A stretch of DNA of 64,000 bases. It comes from Hemerocallis citrina. Lineage: Eukaryota; Streptophyta; Magnoliopsida; Asparagales; Asphodelaceae. Numbering within the stretch: position 1 is the first letter of the stretch; every line of letters begins with the position of its first letter. The stretch is from NCBI GenBank assembly GCA_017893485.1, contig CM030367.1:145317767-145381766 (forward strand), written 5' to 3'. Shown one piece after another: positions 1 through 11,909 of the stretch. The notes under the pieces are model-generated. The model made no database searches and had not been told where the DNA came from. It saw only the letters and a program-made list of their open reading frames with translations. Position numbers and translations under genes: made by a program.

Positions 1-3000
1 TTGCCCCGGCTTTGCACTCCTGGCACGGCCCCCCAGGCTCGGCATTCCGGGCTCGGCACTCCCGGCTCGGAGCTCGGCACTGACTCCTAGCCATCTACTA
101 GCTATCTCAGTCTTGCTCCGGCTTCGCACTCCTGGCTCGGCCGCCCAGGCTCGGCATTTTGGGCTCGGCACTCCGGGCTCGGCGCTCGGAACTTACTCCT
201 AGCCACCTACTGGCTATCTCACGGTTTTGTCCAGGCTCGGCCTTCCGGGCTCAGCTTTCCTGTCTCGGACCTGGAGGCTCGGCATTCCGGGCTCGGTGCT
301 CCAGGCTCGGCGCTCCGGGCTCGGCACTCTGGGCTCGGCGCTCGACGCTCGGCCAGGTGGGCTCCTACTGAACAGGACCTCGACGTCCCCTTGCTTTTCC
401 AACAAGTGAAGGCGCTCAGCACTAACTCCTAGCCACCTACTAGCTATCTCAGTCTTGCCCCGGCTCTGCTCCCCTGACTCGGCCCCCCAGGCTTGGCATT
501 CCGGGCTCGGCACTCCCGGCTCGGAGTCAGTGCCGACTCCTAGCCGTCTACTGGCTATCTTAGTCTTGCCTCAGCTTTGCACTCTTGTATCGGCCGCCCA
601 GGCTCGGCATTTCGGGCTCGGTACTCCGGGCTCGGCGCTCTGAACTTATTCCTAGCCACCTACTAGCTATCTCACGGTGTTGTCCAGGCTCGGCCTTCCG
701 GGCTCAGCTCTCCTGGCTCGGACCTGGAGGCTCGGCATTCCGGGCTCGGCGCTCCAGGCTCGGCGCTTCGGGCTCAGCACTCGATGCTCGGCCAGGCGGG
801 CTCCTACTGAACAGAACCTCGACGTCCCCTTGCTTTTCCAGCAAGTGAAGGGGCTTGGCACTGACTCCTAGCCACCTACTGGCTATCACAGTCTTGCCCT
901 AGCTCTGCTCCCCTGACTCGACCCCCCAGGCTTGGTATTCCGGGCTCGGCACTCCAGGCTCGGCGATCGCTACTGACTCCTAGCCACCTACTGGCTATCT
1001 CAGTCTTGTCCAGGCTCGGCCATCCAGGCTCGGCATTCCGAGCTCGGCACTCTCGGCTCGGCATTCCGCACTCGGTGCTCGGGGCTCGGCACTCGACGCT
1101 CGGCCAGGCGGGCTCCTACTGAACAGGACCTCGACGTCCCCTTGCTTTTCCAACAAGTGAAGGGGCTCAGCACTGACTCCTAGCCACCTACTGGCTATCT
1201 CAGTCTTGCCCCGGCTCCTTTCCCCTGACTCGGCCCCCCAGGTTCAGCATTCCGGGCTCGACACTCCGGGCTCGACGCTCGGCACTGACTTCTAGCCACC
1301 TACTGGCTATCTCAAAGTCTTGCCCAGGCTCGGCTCTCCGGGTTCGGTGCTCCGCGCTCGGCGCTCGGCAGAGACTCCTGGCCACCAACTAGCTATCTCA
1401 CAGTCTTGCCCCGGCTCCGCTCTCCTGGCTCAGCCATCCAGGCTCGGTATTCTGAGCTCGGCACTCGGTGCTGACTCCTAGCCACCTGCTGGCTCTCTCA
1501 CAGTCTTGCCCAAGCTCGGCCTTCCAGGCTCAGCTCTCCTGGCTTGGCCCTTGAGGCTTGGCATTTCGGGCTCGGCACTCTGGGCTCGGCGCTCAGAACT
1601 GACTCCTAGCCACCTGCTGGCTATCTCACAGTCTTGCCCCGACTCCACTCTCCTGGCTCGGCCATCTAGGCTCGACATTTCGTGCTCGGCACACTGGGCT
1701 TGGCACTCCGAGCTCGGCGCTCGGTATTGACTCCTAGCCACCTACTGGCTAACACACGGTCTTGTCCAGGCTCGGCCTTCCGGGCTCAGCTCTCCTGGCT
1801 CGGACCTGGAGGCTCGGCATTCCGGGCTCGGCGCTCCAGGCTCGGCGCTCCGGACTCGGCACTCTGGGCTCGGCGCCCCGGGCTCGGCGCTCGATGCTCG
1901 GCCGGGCGGGCTCCTACTGAACAGGACCTCGACGTCCCCTTGCTTTTCCAACAAGTGAAGGGGCTCGGCAATGACTCCTAGCCACCTACTAGCTATCTCA
2001 GTCTTGCCCTAGCTCTGCTCCCCTGACTCGGCCCTCCAGGCTCGGCATTTCGAGCTCGACACTCCGGGCTCGGCACTCCCGGCTCGGCGATCGGTACTGA
2101 CTCCTAGCCACCTACTGGCTATCTCAGTCTTGTCCAGGCTCGGCCATCCAGGCTCGGCATTCCGAGCTCGGCACTCTCGGTTCGGCATTCTGCACTCGGC
2201 GCTCGGGATCGGCGCTCCAGGCTCGGCACTAGACGCTCGGCCAGGCGGCCGCCTACTGAACAGGACCTCGACGTCCCCTTGCTTTTCCAACAAGTGAAGG
2301 GGCTCGGCACTGACTCCTAGCCACCTACTGGCTATCTCAGTCTTGCCTCGGCTCCGCTCCCCTGACTCGGCCCCCCAGGCTCAGCATTCTGGGCTCGACA
2401 CTTTGGGCTCGGCGCTCGGTACTGACTTCTAGCCGCCTACTAGCTATCTCACAGTCTTGCCCAGGCTCGGCTCTTCGGGTTCGGTGCTCCGGGCTCGACG
2501 CTCGGCACAGACTCCTAGCCACCAACTAGCTATCTCACAGTCTTGCCCCGGCTCTGCTCTCCTGGCTCAGCCATCCAGGCTCGGTATTCTGAGCTCGGCA
2601 CCCTAGGCTTGGCACTCGGTGCTGACTCCTAGCCACCTGCTCGCTCTCTTATAGTCTTACCCAGGCTCGGCCTTTCGGGCTCAGCTCTCCTGGCTCGGCC
2701 CTTGAGGCTCGGCATTTCGGGCTCGGCACTCCGGGCTCGGCGCTCAGAACTGACTCCTAGCCACCTCCTGGCTATCTCACGGTCTTGCTCCGAATCTGCT
2801 CTACTGGCTCGGCCATCCAGGCTTGGCATTCCGTGCTCGGCACACTGGGCTCGGCACTCCGAGCTCGGCGCTCGGTACTGACTCCTAGCCACCTCCTAGC
2901 TCTCTCACAGTTTTGCCCAGGCTCGGCCCTCCGAGCTCAGCTCTCCTAGCTCGGCCCTCCAGGCTCAGTATTCCGGGCTCGGCACTCCAGCCTCGGTGCT

Positions 3001-4020
3001 CGGATGTCACCGCGCGCCCCTTGCTTTTTCAACAAGTTAGGGGGTCGAGGTCGGCAACAAGACCCTAAGCTCGGCAACTGGCTACCTCATAGTCTTGCCC
3101 CGGCTCCGCTCTCCTGGCTCGGTACCCCGAGCTCGGCACTCCGGGGTCGGCGCTCCGGGCTTGGCGCTCGACGCTCGGCCAGGCAGGCTCCTACTGAACA
3201 GGACCTTGACGTCCCTTTGCTTTTCGAACAAGTGAAGGGGCTCGGCACTGACTCCTAGCTACCTACTGGCTATCTCAGTCTTGCCCCGGCTCTGCTCCCC
3301 TGACTCGGCCCCCAGGCTCAGCATTCTGGGTTCGGCACTCCGGGCTCGGCGCTCCAGGGCTCGGCACTTGGTGCTGACTCCTAGCCACCTCGTGGCTCTC
3401 TCACAGTTTTGTCCAGGCTCGGCCCTCCGGGCTCAGCTCTCCTGGCTCGGCCCTCCAGGCTCGGTATTCCGAGCTCGGCACTCCAGCCTCGGCGCTCGGA
3501 TGTCACCGCGAGCCCCTTGCTTTTCCAACAAGTGAAGGGGTCGAGGTCGGGAAAAAGACCCCAGGCTCGGCAACTGGCTATCTCACAGTCTTGCCCCGGC
3601 TCCGCTCTCCTGGCTCGGCCATCCAGGCTCAGCATTCCGAGCTCGGCACTCTGGGCTCCGCACTCCGGGCTCCGCACTCCGGGCTCAGTGCTCGGAACTG
3701 ACTCCTAGCCACCGACTGGCTATCTCACAGTCTTGCCCAGGCTCGGCCTTCCGAGCTCGGCTCTCCTCGCTCGGCCCTTGAGGCTCGGCGCTCTGGGCTC
3801 GGCGCTCCGAGCTCGGCACTCCGGGCTCGACGCTCGGAACTGACTCCTAGCCACCTACTGGCTATCTCACGGTCTTGCCCAGGCTCGGCCTTCCGGGCTC
3901 AGCTCTCCTGGCTCGGCCCTCGGCGCTCGGCGCTCCGGGCTCGGTGCTCGATGCTAGGCAAGCTGGCCCCTACTGAACAAGACCTCAACGCCCCTTGCTT
4001 TTCCAACAAGTAAGGGCCTT
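1..4020 (+). repeat. GCTCGG-rich complex tandem repeat field
   Basis: Short GC-rich words built on CTCGGC plus a variable 6-8 bases (ATTCCGGG, ACTCCGGG, GCTCCAGG) are repeated hundreds of times. Longer modules are interspersed: one containing GACTCCTAGCCACCTACTGG and one containing CCTCGACGTCCCCTTGCTTT, the latter near 380, 815, 1125, 1925, 2265 and 3205. Modules recur at irregular spacing, so this is a higher-order scrambled array. The open frames on both strands are composition artefacts. It lies inside the retroelement tail. Confidence 0.85.
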
Positions 4021-4027
4021 CACCTAC

Positions 4028-4390
4028 CGACCCCAGACGCTCGGCAAACCGAGCTCCAACTCGACAGACCTCGACATCCCCTCGCTCTTCCAACTAGCGA
4101 GAGGATCGTCTGTCGACCCTCGGAGCTCGTCTACCGACCCCAGATGCTCGGCAAACCGTCGCTCCAAACCGATAGACCTGGACGTCCCCTCGCTCTTCCA
4201 AATAGCAAGAGGATCGTCTGCCGACCCTCGGAGCTCATCTACCGACCCCAGACGCTCGGGAAACTGTGCCCCATCCCGACAGACCTCGACGTCCCCTCCC
4301 TCTTCCAACTAGCGAGAGGATCGTCTGCCGACCCCCAAGGCTCGTCTGCCGATCCTAAGGCTCGGCAAGCGTCACTCCGACTCTTCTACG
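4028..4390 (+). repeat. 107-108 bp tandem repeat, about three copies
   Basis: The word CGACCCCAGA(C/T)GCTCGG starts at 4028, 4135 and 4243, giving a period of 107-108 bp. Each unit also has the CTCGCTCTTCCAA and GAGAGGATCGTCTG words. The reverse complement of the same unit is at about 32530-32770 and 61510-61740, which ties the three Retand fragments together. Confidence 0.85.
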
Positions 4391-4562
4391 CTTAGCATCC
4401 TGCGCAAACTCCGACGAGGGATCCCTTCCTCCTACCTCTGGCCTCTTCTGGAAGTAGCAGATCCTATTTTCTCACCGCACCTTCCACCCTGCTCTTCCTC
4501 CAGAGGCAAAGAATCACTCCTACACGGCGGGTTCACCCGGCCCTACAGGGGTGTGGGGCTTG

Positions 4563-5146
4563 TGATATGGGTTAGAAATAACGTGGCCCACCCTGGGCCA
4601 CAGGATCCCCTCAGGATGCGCACACCTCCTGATCCTCCGGATCCGCCACGTCAGCGTCGGAAAACCGCTCGGACCGCTGTCACATCAGCCTGGAGACCGC
4701 CTGGGCACCTGCCACGTCAGCCCTATACCGTCCGGGTTTTCACCGCTTCAGCCCCACGGGCAACCAAGTCCAGACCCGGCCCCAAATGGGTCTAGACCCG
4801 GTTGGCTTCTCCTATAAATACCAGACCCCTACTCCTTCTCCAGGTAATCGATCTTTTCCCAACAAAACCCTAGTTACTGTTACTCTCTCTTAGTAACTAA
4901 CTAGATCGTCGGAAGGTCTGCCACCGGGACCAACCCCGGTGTTCCGAGACCGTCTGCAAGTACACGAGACCTCGGATCCGAGCCACCTGATCCGAGCCGA
5001 GCATCAGCCTCCACCTCAGTACTACCTACCTCAGTACCGTTCGTCCAGTCGAGGGCCGTCTGCATAGGAGTCTCCTCCATCAATACAAATCGAGTAAGAA
5101 CTCACGCCTGGTGCATCCACACGCCTCCCAAAAATAAACCGCATCA
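4563..5146 (+). repeat. Retand-like LTR (584 bp), 3' LTR
   Basis: It starts TGATATGGG and ends CCGCATCA, so it has the TG...CA ends of an LTR. It is the reverse complement of the LTR at 45022-45605 and closely related to those at 31745-32327 and 60733-61299. It contains a TATAAATA box at 4813-4820. A purine-rich tract (AGGGGTGTGGGGCTTG) lies immediately upstream, as expected for a polypurine tract at a 3' LTR. Confidence 0.9.
4813..4820 (+). promoter_or_regulatory. LTR TATA box
   Basis: TATAAATA lies 250 bp into the LTR. The same box is found on the minus strand at 32073-32080 and 45352-45359 in the related LTRs. Conservation across copies supports it as the U3 core promoter. Confidence 0.6.
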
Positions 5147-5436
5147 GGAAATTATATGAATGTGGTAGACTTTCAAGATGGCACACATCTTTGTTAAAGA
5201 ATTAAGATGGTCTTCAGATCACAAGATTTTCTGTAACCAAATTAAGAATATAATAAAAGGAAGGAAATTCTAATAAACTGGATTTTTGTTGATAAAAAGT
5301 GACTAAAAGGAGCTATTACACAAATGACTATGAAAAAAAAGTAGCCCGATTATACAGATGATCATGACCAAACTTTGGCAAAAAATAAAATAAAGACAAC
5401 CATCATTAAAGTAAGAAGAAGAAGGAGCAAATAGTT
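5147..5436. other. Intergenic DNA between LTR and pectinesterase stop
   Basis: AT-rich sequence that probably includes the 3' UTR of the pectinesterase gene, which is transcribed on the minus strand. No ORF, repeat or element end is apparent. Confidence 0.5.
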
Positions 5437-7527
5437 CTAATTCAACCCGCTTGTATAAGGAACTCCACTCTGAGGTAGCCAATTATCACCCATTAGGAAA
5501 TTAGCCACCGTGAAATCAACTGTATCCGTACTGTTCATCACATGGTATCCCGGCCAAGTAACCCGATTACTCGTACTTGAACCTGGACCTGTGTTTGCAT
5601 ACTCACCGTAATACAATGTACTCAGCGCAAAATCCCCACTCCACTCCAACCATCCTGCTGGGTCGATCAACCCACCCAAATACGATTGCATGAAGACCGT
5701 CACTGAGTACTCCTTCCACGGCCGCCCGAGAAATGTTTTCGTTGATCCGCCACTGGCAACCAGATCAGCTGCGGCAGCTATTGTGCAGTTCAGGATGGAC
5801 GTACCTGTGTTTTGGTTTGGGTCGGTTCGTCCTTGGGCTGTGATAGTGTTCTGTTGGCCTGACATAGGGGCCCGAGAGTAGATGTTGCAGTTCTGGAAAA
5901 CAACAGCTGCATTACCAAAGATATAGTCTACTGTGCCATAAATATCACATTCACGGTAGAATTGGCGCAGGGAGTGGGTGTAGAGAGTGTCTTGGTAGCC
6001 TTCGAAGCTGCAGCTGTAAAAGGTGGATAGATCTGCACCGCTGCGGAGTGCCACCGCTTGGTGCTTGATGGCACCGGCAGTGTTACGGACAGTCATGTTT
6101 ACTGCTACAAACCCTTGGGCAACCACCGCTGCATCCAAATTCCAAAGCTTTCTAATATTAGTGATCACTATAATAGTTCAATGTTCTGTTTTTCTCATTA
6201 CGCTTTTGCAAGTGGTAACATGCATGTAACATGATTATTACATAAGCAAATATGTTCTTCTTTATTCTAAGTTGATTGAGCACATGTATTTTCATTTAAA
6301 ATAATTAAGCAGAGGTGTATTAAACAATGTGTGGAAGGTTGATGAAAACCGTAGTCAAATCAGAGATTAAAATTTAATATATTCTTAAAAAGTCTTAAAA
6401 GTTGGTAATACTTGTTGTTCTTGAACATACACCAAAGGAAGTAGAAATGAATGTTTCTTGAACATACCAAAGGTAGCAGAGTTGAAGGTAGTCCATCCAT
6501 CAACATTGTTATGGCTCCCGGTAACAATCGTCTGATTAATCCCATCTCCGACCATCATCACATACTTCTTGTTCTTCGGAATTGACACATACTCCTCGTA
6601 AACGCCAGCACTGACAAATATCAAGTAGTAGCCATTGCTCCCATTCGTATTATTTGGAGCCGAATTCACCGCATCAGAAATTGTGCTGAAATTACCCGAT
6701 CCGTCTTGGCTCACCACCACCACATCAGTCACAAGCACTGCGTCTGAGTCTGACTGCTGCATCAGCCTCCTCCCAGTCCTCTTCTCGTAAATTTCTCGAT
6801 CATTCTCATTCTTCATTACTAAAGGAAGTTGACCACCATTTTGACGACTAATCTCCACTTCATGGAACATCATCAACCTCCTATTGTTCAGCTTAGGCTG
6901 TCGTGGGTTTCTTGGAAACCTCGGAGTCCTTGATGGCATCGATCCTCGACCGACAATAGGCTTTCTGTTAGGGTTAGTCCAAGCACGACTGAAGAAGGCT
7001 AAGGAAACGCTACCGAGCTTCGAGCCCTGGGATAACTCGGTGGTCAAGTTTTTAGCAGTACTGACCGTGTTTAGGCCTTCGAGACAAGTGTCGTGGTTGG
7101 TGAGGACAGCAGAGAGGAGAGACTGGAGAGAGTCAGCCTCAGAATCAGACAGTTGAGTAGTGGTCGTAGAGTTAACCGTGGGGACCACCGATGAGAGGTA
7201 GTCCTGGTTAAGGTCTAGTAGGAGTTGACAATCGCGTAGGGCCATGAGTTGAGGTTGGGACAAGGAGGGGTTCTGTGTGATGATGAATTCATTGACCGAG
7301 TCAAACAATTGGCGGGTGTGAGCAAGGGATTTGGAGATCGAGAAGCGAGCGTAAGAGTAGAGGTTTTGGGAAGTATTGGGAGGGAGGATGGAGGTGCAGA
7401 AGGTGGGGTTAGGGGTGTAAGTGCATGCATTGTCGGGGCTCATCGGAGTCGATGGAGAAATATTGGCAAAGGAGTGAAAGAAGAGGAGAGAAGAGATCGA
7501 GAGGAGGAGGATGGTGTTGCTTGTCAT
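5437..7527 (-). CDS. Type I pectin methylesterase with N-terminal inhibitor domain (2 exons)
   Basis: Cell-wall enzyme that de-esterifies homogalacturonan; EC 3.1.1.11 family. Exon 1 is 7527-6468 and exon 2 is 6128-5437. The 339-bp intron (6467-6129) starts GTATGT and ends GCAG, and splicing restores the conserved ...NSATF-A-VVAQGF... junction, giving 583 residues. Visible parts in order: a hydrophobic signal peptide (about 1-22); a PMEI pro-domain with cysteines near 35, 43, 99 and 143; the processing motif RRLM before the mature enzyme; then the catalytic domain with GVYEE, QAVAL, QDTLY, DYIFGN and LGRPW. These supply the two Gln, two Asp and one Arg of the pectinesterase active site. Length and layout match plant group-2/type I enzymes such as those grouped with Arabidopsis PME7/20/25. 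It is the only apparently intact host gene in the window. Confidence 0.95.
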
Positions 7528-7600
7528 GGTGTTTAGGGTTAGGGTTTTGAAGGGAGTTTTTCTTGTTTTGGATGATGGTGATAGGTTGAGGAGATGAGGT

Positions 7601-7607
7601 TTATATA
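7601..7607 (-). promoter_or_regulatory. TATA box of the pectinesterase gene
   Basis: Reads TATATAA on the minus strand, about 75 bp upstream of the ATG at 7527. That leaves room for a short 5' UTR, a normal distance for a plant promoter. No other TATA-like element is better placed. Confidence 0.55.
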
Positions 7608-7714
7608 GAGTTTAGATTGCAGGGGTTATTTGTCTGATATGTTTGAAATGTCAGGTGAATGATTAATTAAGTAATTGGAATGTCATCAAGTTGGCTATTG
7701 AAGGGAATGTCAAA

Positions 7715-7922
7715 GGAAGAGTTTAAGCAAACGGATAATTGTTTTTTTATATTAATAATAAATCATGCTGTAGTTTGACAAGGGTAGGTTGTGTATTGTT
7801 TTGCAGGTTATATCAAATCGATCAGAGAATAATCAATATCAACCCAGAACATATATACAAAGCTCAAACCGTCACTTCTCAACATTTTGGTGCTTCATTT
7901 GAATACAACATTGGAATACATA
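7715..7922. repeat. Local direct repeat, copy 1 left half
   Basis: Sequence upstream of the pectinesterase promoter that matches about 13833-14030 with scattered changes: the TTAAGCAAA(C/T)GGATAATTG start, the TATCAAATCGAT word, and the TTTTGGTG(C/T)TTCATTTGAATA end. The LINE inserted at its right end. The rest of copy 1 resumes at 13117. Confidence 0.8.
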
Positions 7923-7926
7923 TCCC

Positions 7927-8274
7927 TTGCCTTCTAGCAATTGCCAGCTTTTCTCCCCGCCGTATTCCGCGTCACCACACTGTCAACCTCTCAGAATTTT
8001 CCGTTCTAGTGCTCGCCTACTGGCAAAAAAATTGGCTCGCTCTTACCCTTCCACCCCAGCGGATGCCCCCTCTTCCCCGCCTGTCCCCTCCTCCCCCTCT
8101 TCTGCCTTGTTGGGTTCCTTGTACTATCCTTTCGAGTCCCTCTCTGATAGTGATATATTTTCCGTTGCGCAGTCTATGGGTTTCATTTTAGCTTCAAACT
8201 CTGACTGTCCTATTCGACAGATTAGACTTAAAGAACGTTTTAGAGTCCGGAAGTTCTTCAATTCCGATGATTAG
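7927..8274 (+). pseudogene. LINE ORF1 remnant (C-terminal, 115 aa)
   Basis: A proline/serine-rich reading frame with a conserved-looking tail (DSDIFSVAQSMGF, then a basic end) that overlaps the start of ORF2 by 8 bp (8267-8274). Plant L1 ORF1 proteins are usually several hundred residues long with an RNA-binding domain and CCHC knuckle. Neither is present, so this is probably a 5'-truncated ORF1 or a very short variant. The overlap with ORF2 matches the compact arrangement of plant L1 elements. Assignment rests on position and not on a recognised domain. Confidence 0.5.
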
Positions 8275-11200
8275 CATCTCTTGGAATATCCGGAGACTCA
8301 ATTGCCCCGTTAAACAGAGAGCCATTTATGATCTTATTACTTCCTCCCATTGCGATCACATTTCTATTCAGGGATCGAAGATGGAATCTTCTTCCTCCCG
8401 ACTTTTTAGAACGTTAGGAGGGTCCTCTATAGCCAAGTGGATTTCTTTGGACTCCACTGGCGCTAAGGGTGGTATCCTACTGGGCTTCAAAGAAGCGGTC
8501 TTCTCGCTTATCGCAGTTCACCGTTTGAATTTTTTTTGATTGTCCAACTTCATTGGACCTTATTTAATTGTGTCCTGACCGTGATTTCGGTTTACGGACC
8601 CTCCTCGTCTCAGCTTCATCCGCTTTTCTGGAATGAATTCAAATCTTTAAACAATTTTGTTCAGGGTCTTTGTTTATTTTGCGGAGACTTTAACGTGACT
8701 AGGTTCACGTCCGAAAGATCTACCCCGAATAGGTCTTTCTCCCAATCCTGCATCTTTAATGATTGCATCAGAGATCTCCAATTAATCGACATCCCAATTA
8801 ACGGAAGATCCTTCACTTTGTCCAATCAACAATCTCCCCCCATTTTAGCCAAGCTGGATCGTTTCCTTGTTTCACATTCTTGGTTTTCCAAGTTCCACAA
8901 TACTTTTGCTAAAGCTCTTCCCAACCCTTCTTCTGACCATGTCCCGATTGTGCTTTACTCTAACTTTCATTTTCCCCACCAGCACCAATTCTGTTTCGAA
9001 AAGTTCTGGCTCCAAGACCAAACTTTTGTTAAACTTGTCGAGGAATGCCTCGCTGCCATCACTGGCTCCTCAGGGCTTGGCAACCTCCTCCTCAAACTCC
9101 ATGCCATTAAACACGGTTGCAAAATCTGGCGTCGTGAAAGGCAACAAAACTCCGATTTCCTTAAAAGTTTCCTTCTTTCTTCCATAGAAGCGTTTGATGT
9201 TATGGAAGAACAAGGCCCTTCATCCATTGCGGCGCGTAATGAACGTTTGGCTTGTAAACGTGATTATGTCGTTTTCCTCCTTCAGGACCATACCAAATGG
9301 GCTCAAAGAGCCAGGGTCAAATGGCTGAAGGAGGGTGATGGGAACACCGCGTTCTTCCATCAGTTTGCTTCTCATAGACAACGTTGCAACCGCATCTCTT
9401 CGATCCGAGATTGCGGGATTGACCTCCAAAATGAAACGGATATTCACCAAGCGTTTCTCGCCTTCTATAAACAGCTTGTCGGCTCTCCTAAACCTCGTCA
9501 GATCGACTTGGATTGGCATATGTTATACGGTCCTCAGAATTTCGATCTGTCCTCTCTTGAGGCTCCTTTCTCAATGGAAGAAATCAAAGCTGCGGTCTTT
9601 GTTTTAAAAAGCGATTCGGCTCCGGGGCCGAACGGTTTTCCAGCTTTTTTCTTCCAAAAATTCTGGCACTGGCTCAAGGATGATCTTTTTCTCCTCTTCC
9701 AAAATCTTCACCAGGGTTCCTTCTCCTTTGACCGTATTAACTATGCTCACATAATTCTGATTCCTAAATTGGTGGGAGCCAACGCGCTAGCGGAGTTCAG
9801 ACCCATTAGTTTGATCAACACCTCATTCAAAATTATTATGAAAGTCCTGGCCGTTAGGCTCAGTGCTATCATTTCTTCTCTGATTGATTCGGCCCAATCC
9901 GGTTTTATTAAAGACCGCTACATACTTGATAGCGTTGCTTCTGCTCAGGAAGTTATCTTCCTTTGCCACCATTCCAATTCGGAAGGCATACTTCTTAAAC
10001 TGGACTTTCAAAAAGCCTACGACAATGTTAGCTGGGATTTTCTTTTCGACATCTTGCTTCATAGGGGTTTCGGCCCTAAATGGATAGCGTGGATCAAATC
10101 CAGCCTTTTCACTGGCACGTCCTCTATCATCATCAACGGTTCTGAGGGCCACAAATTCAAGATTAAATGTGGCCTACGACAGGGAGACCTCCTCTCTTCC
10201 CTGTTATTCGCATTGGTTGCGGACGTGTTTAGTAAGTTGCTTCGCAATGCCCGCGAAGCTAACGTTATTGACGGTTTGGGACGTTCTCATCATTTTGATG
10301 GTATTCTTAATTTACAATATGCCGATGATACTATTATTTTCACTAAACCGAACCGCTCTTCTTTGCGTAACCTGAAGCTCCTGCTTTATTGTTTTGAGCT
10401 GGCTTCTGGCCTTACCATCAATTTTCACAAGTCCTCAGTGCTTTGGCTGGGTGGTGATAACAGCCGTCAAGCTGAGATCTCCCAATTCTTTGACTGCCGT
10501 ATTGCGCAATTCCCAATATCTATTTGGGAATTCCGCTGAGATGGGGCAAACTGCACAAAGCTGACTGGACCCCTCTCATTGATAAAATTGAAGCTAGACT
10601 CAATGTCTGGACCGGTAAAGTGCTTTCCCGCGGAGGGCGTTTAGTCCTGCTCAATTCAGTTCTCTCTGCTATGCCTATCTACTTGATGTCCTTCTATTAT
10701 CTTCCGTCCTGGGTCATCAAGAGGTTAGACCAAATAAGAAGTAACTTTTTCTGGTCCGGTTCTGCCAATTTCAAACGAGGTTCTCACCTGTGCAACTGGA
10801 AACTTATCTGCTCTTCAAAATCTAGCAGTGGATTGGGGGTTTTAAACCTTCGGGACCATAATATGGCTCTGTTAGGTAAATGGCTCTGGCGTTTCCATAA
10901 ATTTGATCATCTACCTTGGGTACAGTGTATCAAAGGTTATTATTTCGCTAGATCGCCGTGGTGGGAATTCCCCTCTTCAATCCACCGTTTGGCATCTCCT
11001 TTCTGGAAAGGTGTTTGGAAAGCCTCCGAAGCTTTCCAATGCGGTATCTACCGTATCTGTGCTGATGGCTCAAGAACTAAATTCTGGACTGATATCTGGA
11101 TAGGAAAAGCCAAACTCTCTTCGGTTTATCCTAATCTTTTTCACCTCGCCTCCTATCCCGATGCTTCTGTGGTCGAATCTTTCTCGTGGAATAATTCCTC

Positions 11201-11909
11201 CAGGCAATGGTTCATCCCGTTTGCAGTAGATTTATCCCCACCACTTATTTCAGAACTCCTTGATCTTTTGCGCGACCTGGATCTCTTTCAATGGCAGCCT
11301 ATTGAAGAGATTAGTTGGCGCTGGGGCACCTCGGGTACTTTTTCTGTTAATTCGTTTTATAGATTCCTGAATTTTCGGGGTATTAAAGCTCCCTCGGCTA
11401 GCTTTATCTGGAAAGCTTGCGTCCCTCTTAAAGTCAAGATTAATTTGTGGCTTGCACTCAACAATAAATTGCTTACGGTTGAGGTCCTCAACCATCGAAA
11501 CCTCGCTTGGGGCCAGCTCTGTCCTTTGTGCTCTGAGGTTTCGGAAGATGGGAATCATCTCTTCGTCTGTTGCACTTTTATCACTCCCCTATGGAAGATT
11601 GTTTCTTTAGCTTGGGAGAATCCAACGCTGCCCTCCAACCTATTGAACTGTTGGTCTTGGCCTATTTCAAATCCGTTCTTTGGTAAAGCTTGGAATCATT
11701 TGGTTCATATTATTCTGTGGATTGTGTGGCGTGAAAGGAATCGTAGGCTTTTTGCTCTTAAAGCAGCCTCCATTTCCGCTTTAATTGATGAGTTCCTATT
11801 TCTTTACAAATTTTGGTCTTCGATAGCTAACTTTAAAGACGTTAATGCTTTTCATCTTAGCCGTTTAGATGAAGCTGTTTCGTGTCTTAATTTTCTTAAT
11901 GCTTTGTGA
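8267..11909 (+). pseudogene. LINE ORF2: endonuclease-reverse transcriptase, frameshifted
   Basis: Would nick target DNA and reverse-transcribe LINE RNA. The apurinic-type endonuclease begins with SWNIRRLN and includes FCGDFNV and the SSDHVP motif. The reverse transcriptase carries SAPGPNGF, FRPISL, LDFQKAYDNVSW, GLRQGD and the catalytic YADD at 10318-10329. The C-terminal part has MSFYYLP and a zinc-finger region around CPLCSEV...GNHLFVC. Two frame changes break it: one at a run of eight T near 8530, and one near 10510-10524. The usual QE(T/S)K glutamate of the endonuclease appears as QGSK, so an active-site residue is also lost. YADD and the domain order are intact. Confidence 0.93.

Larger units (their letters stand above)
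1..5146 (+). mobile_element. 3' part of a Tat/Retand-like Ty3 LTR retrotransposon
   Basis: Tandem-repeat DNA runs from the window edge to 4390, then a short unique stretch, a purine-rich tract just before 4563 and an LTR ending at 5146. The same LTR, in reverse complement, bounds the element at 31745-45605, and the 107-bp repeats at 4028-4390 recur in reverse complement at about 32530-32770. This is therefore the non-coding tail plus 3' LTR of the same family, read on the plus strand. Gag and pol would lie left of the window. The 5-bp target duplication cannot be tested because the other end is missing. Confidence 0.85.

Noticed and set aside
159..3708. Many 60-105 residue open frames on both strands in the first 4 kb
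   Set aside because: They follow the GCTCGG repeat words, overlap each other in several frames and have no domain; they are composition artefacts.
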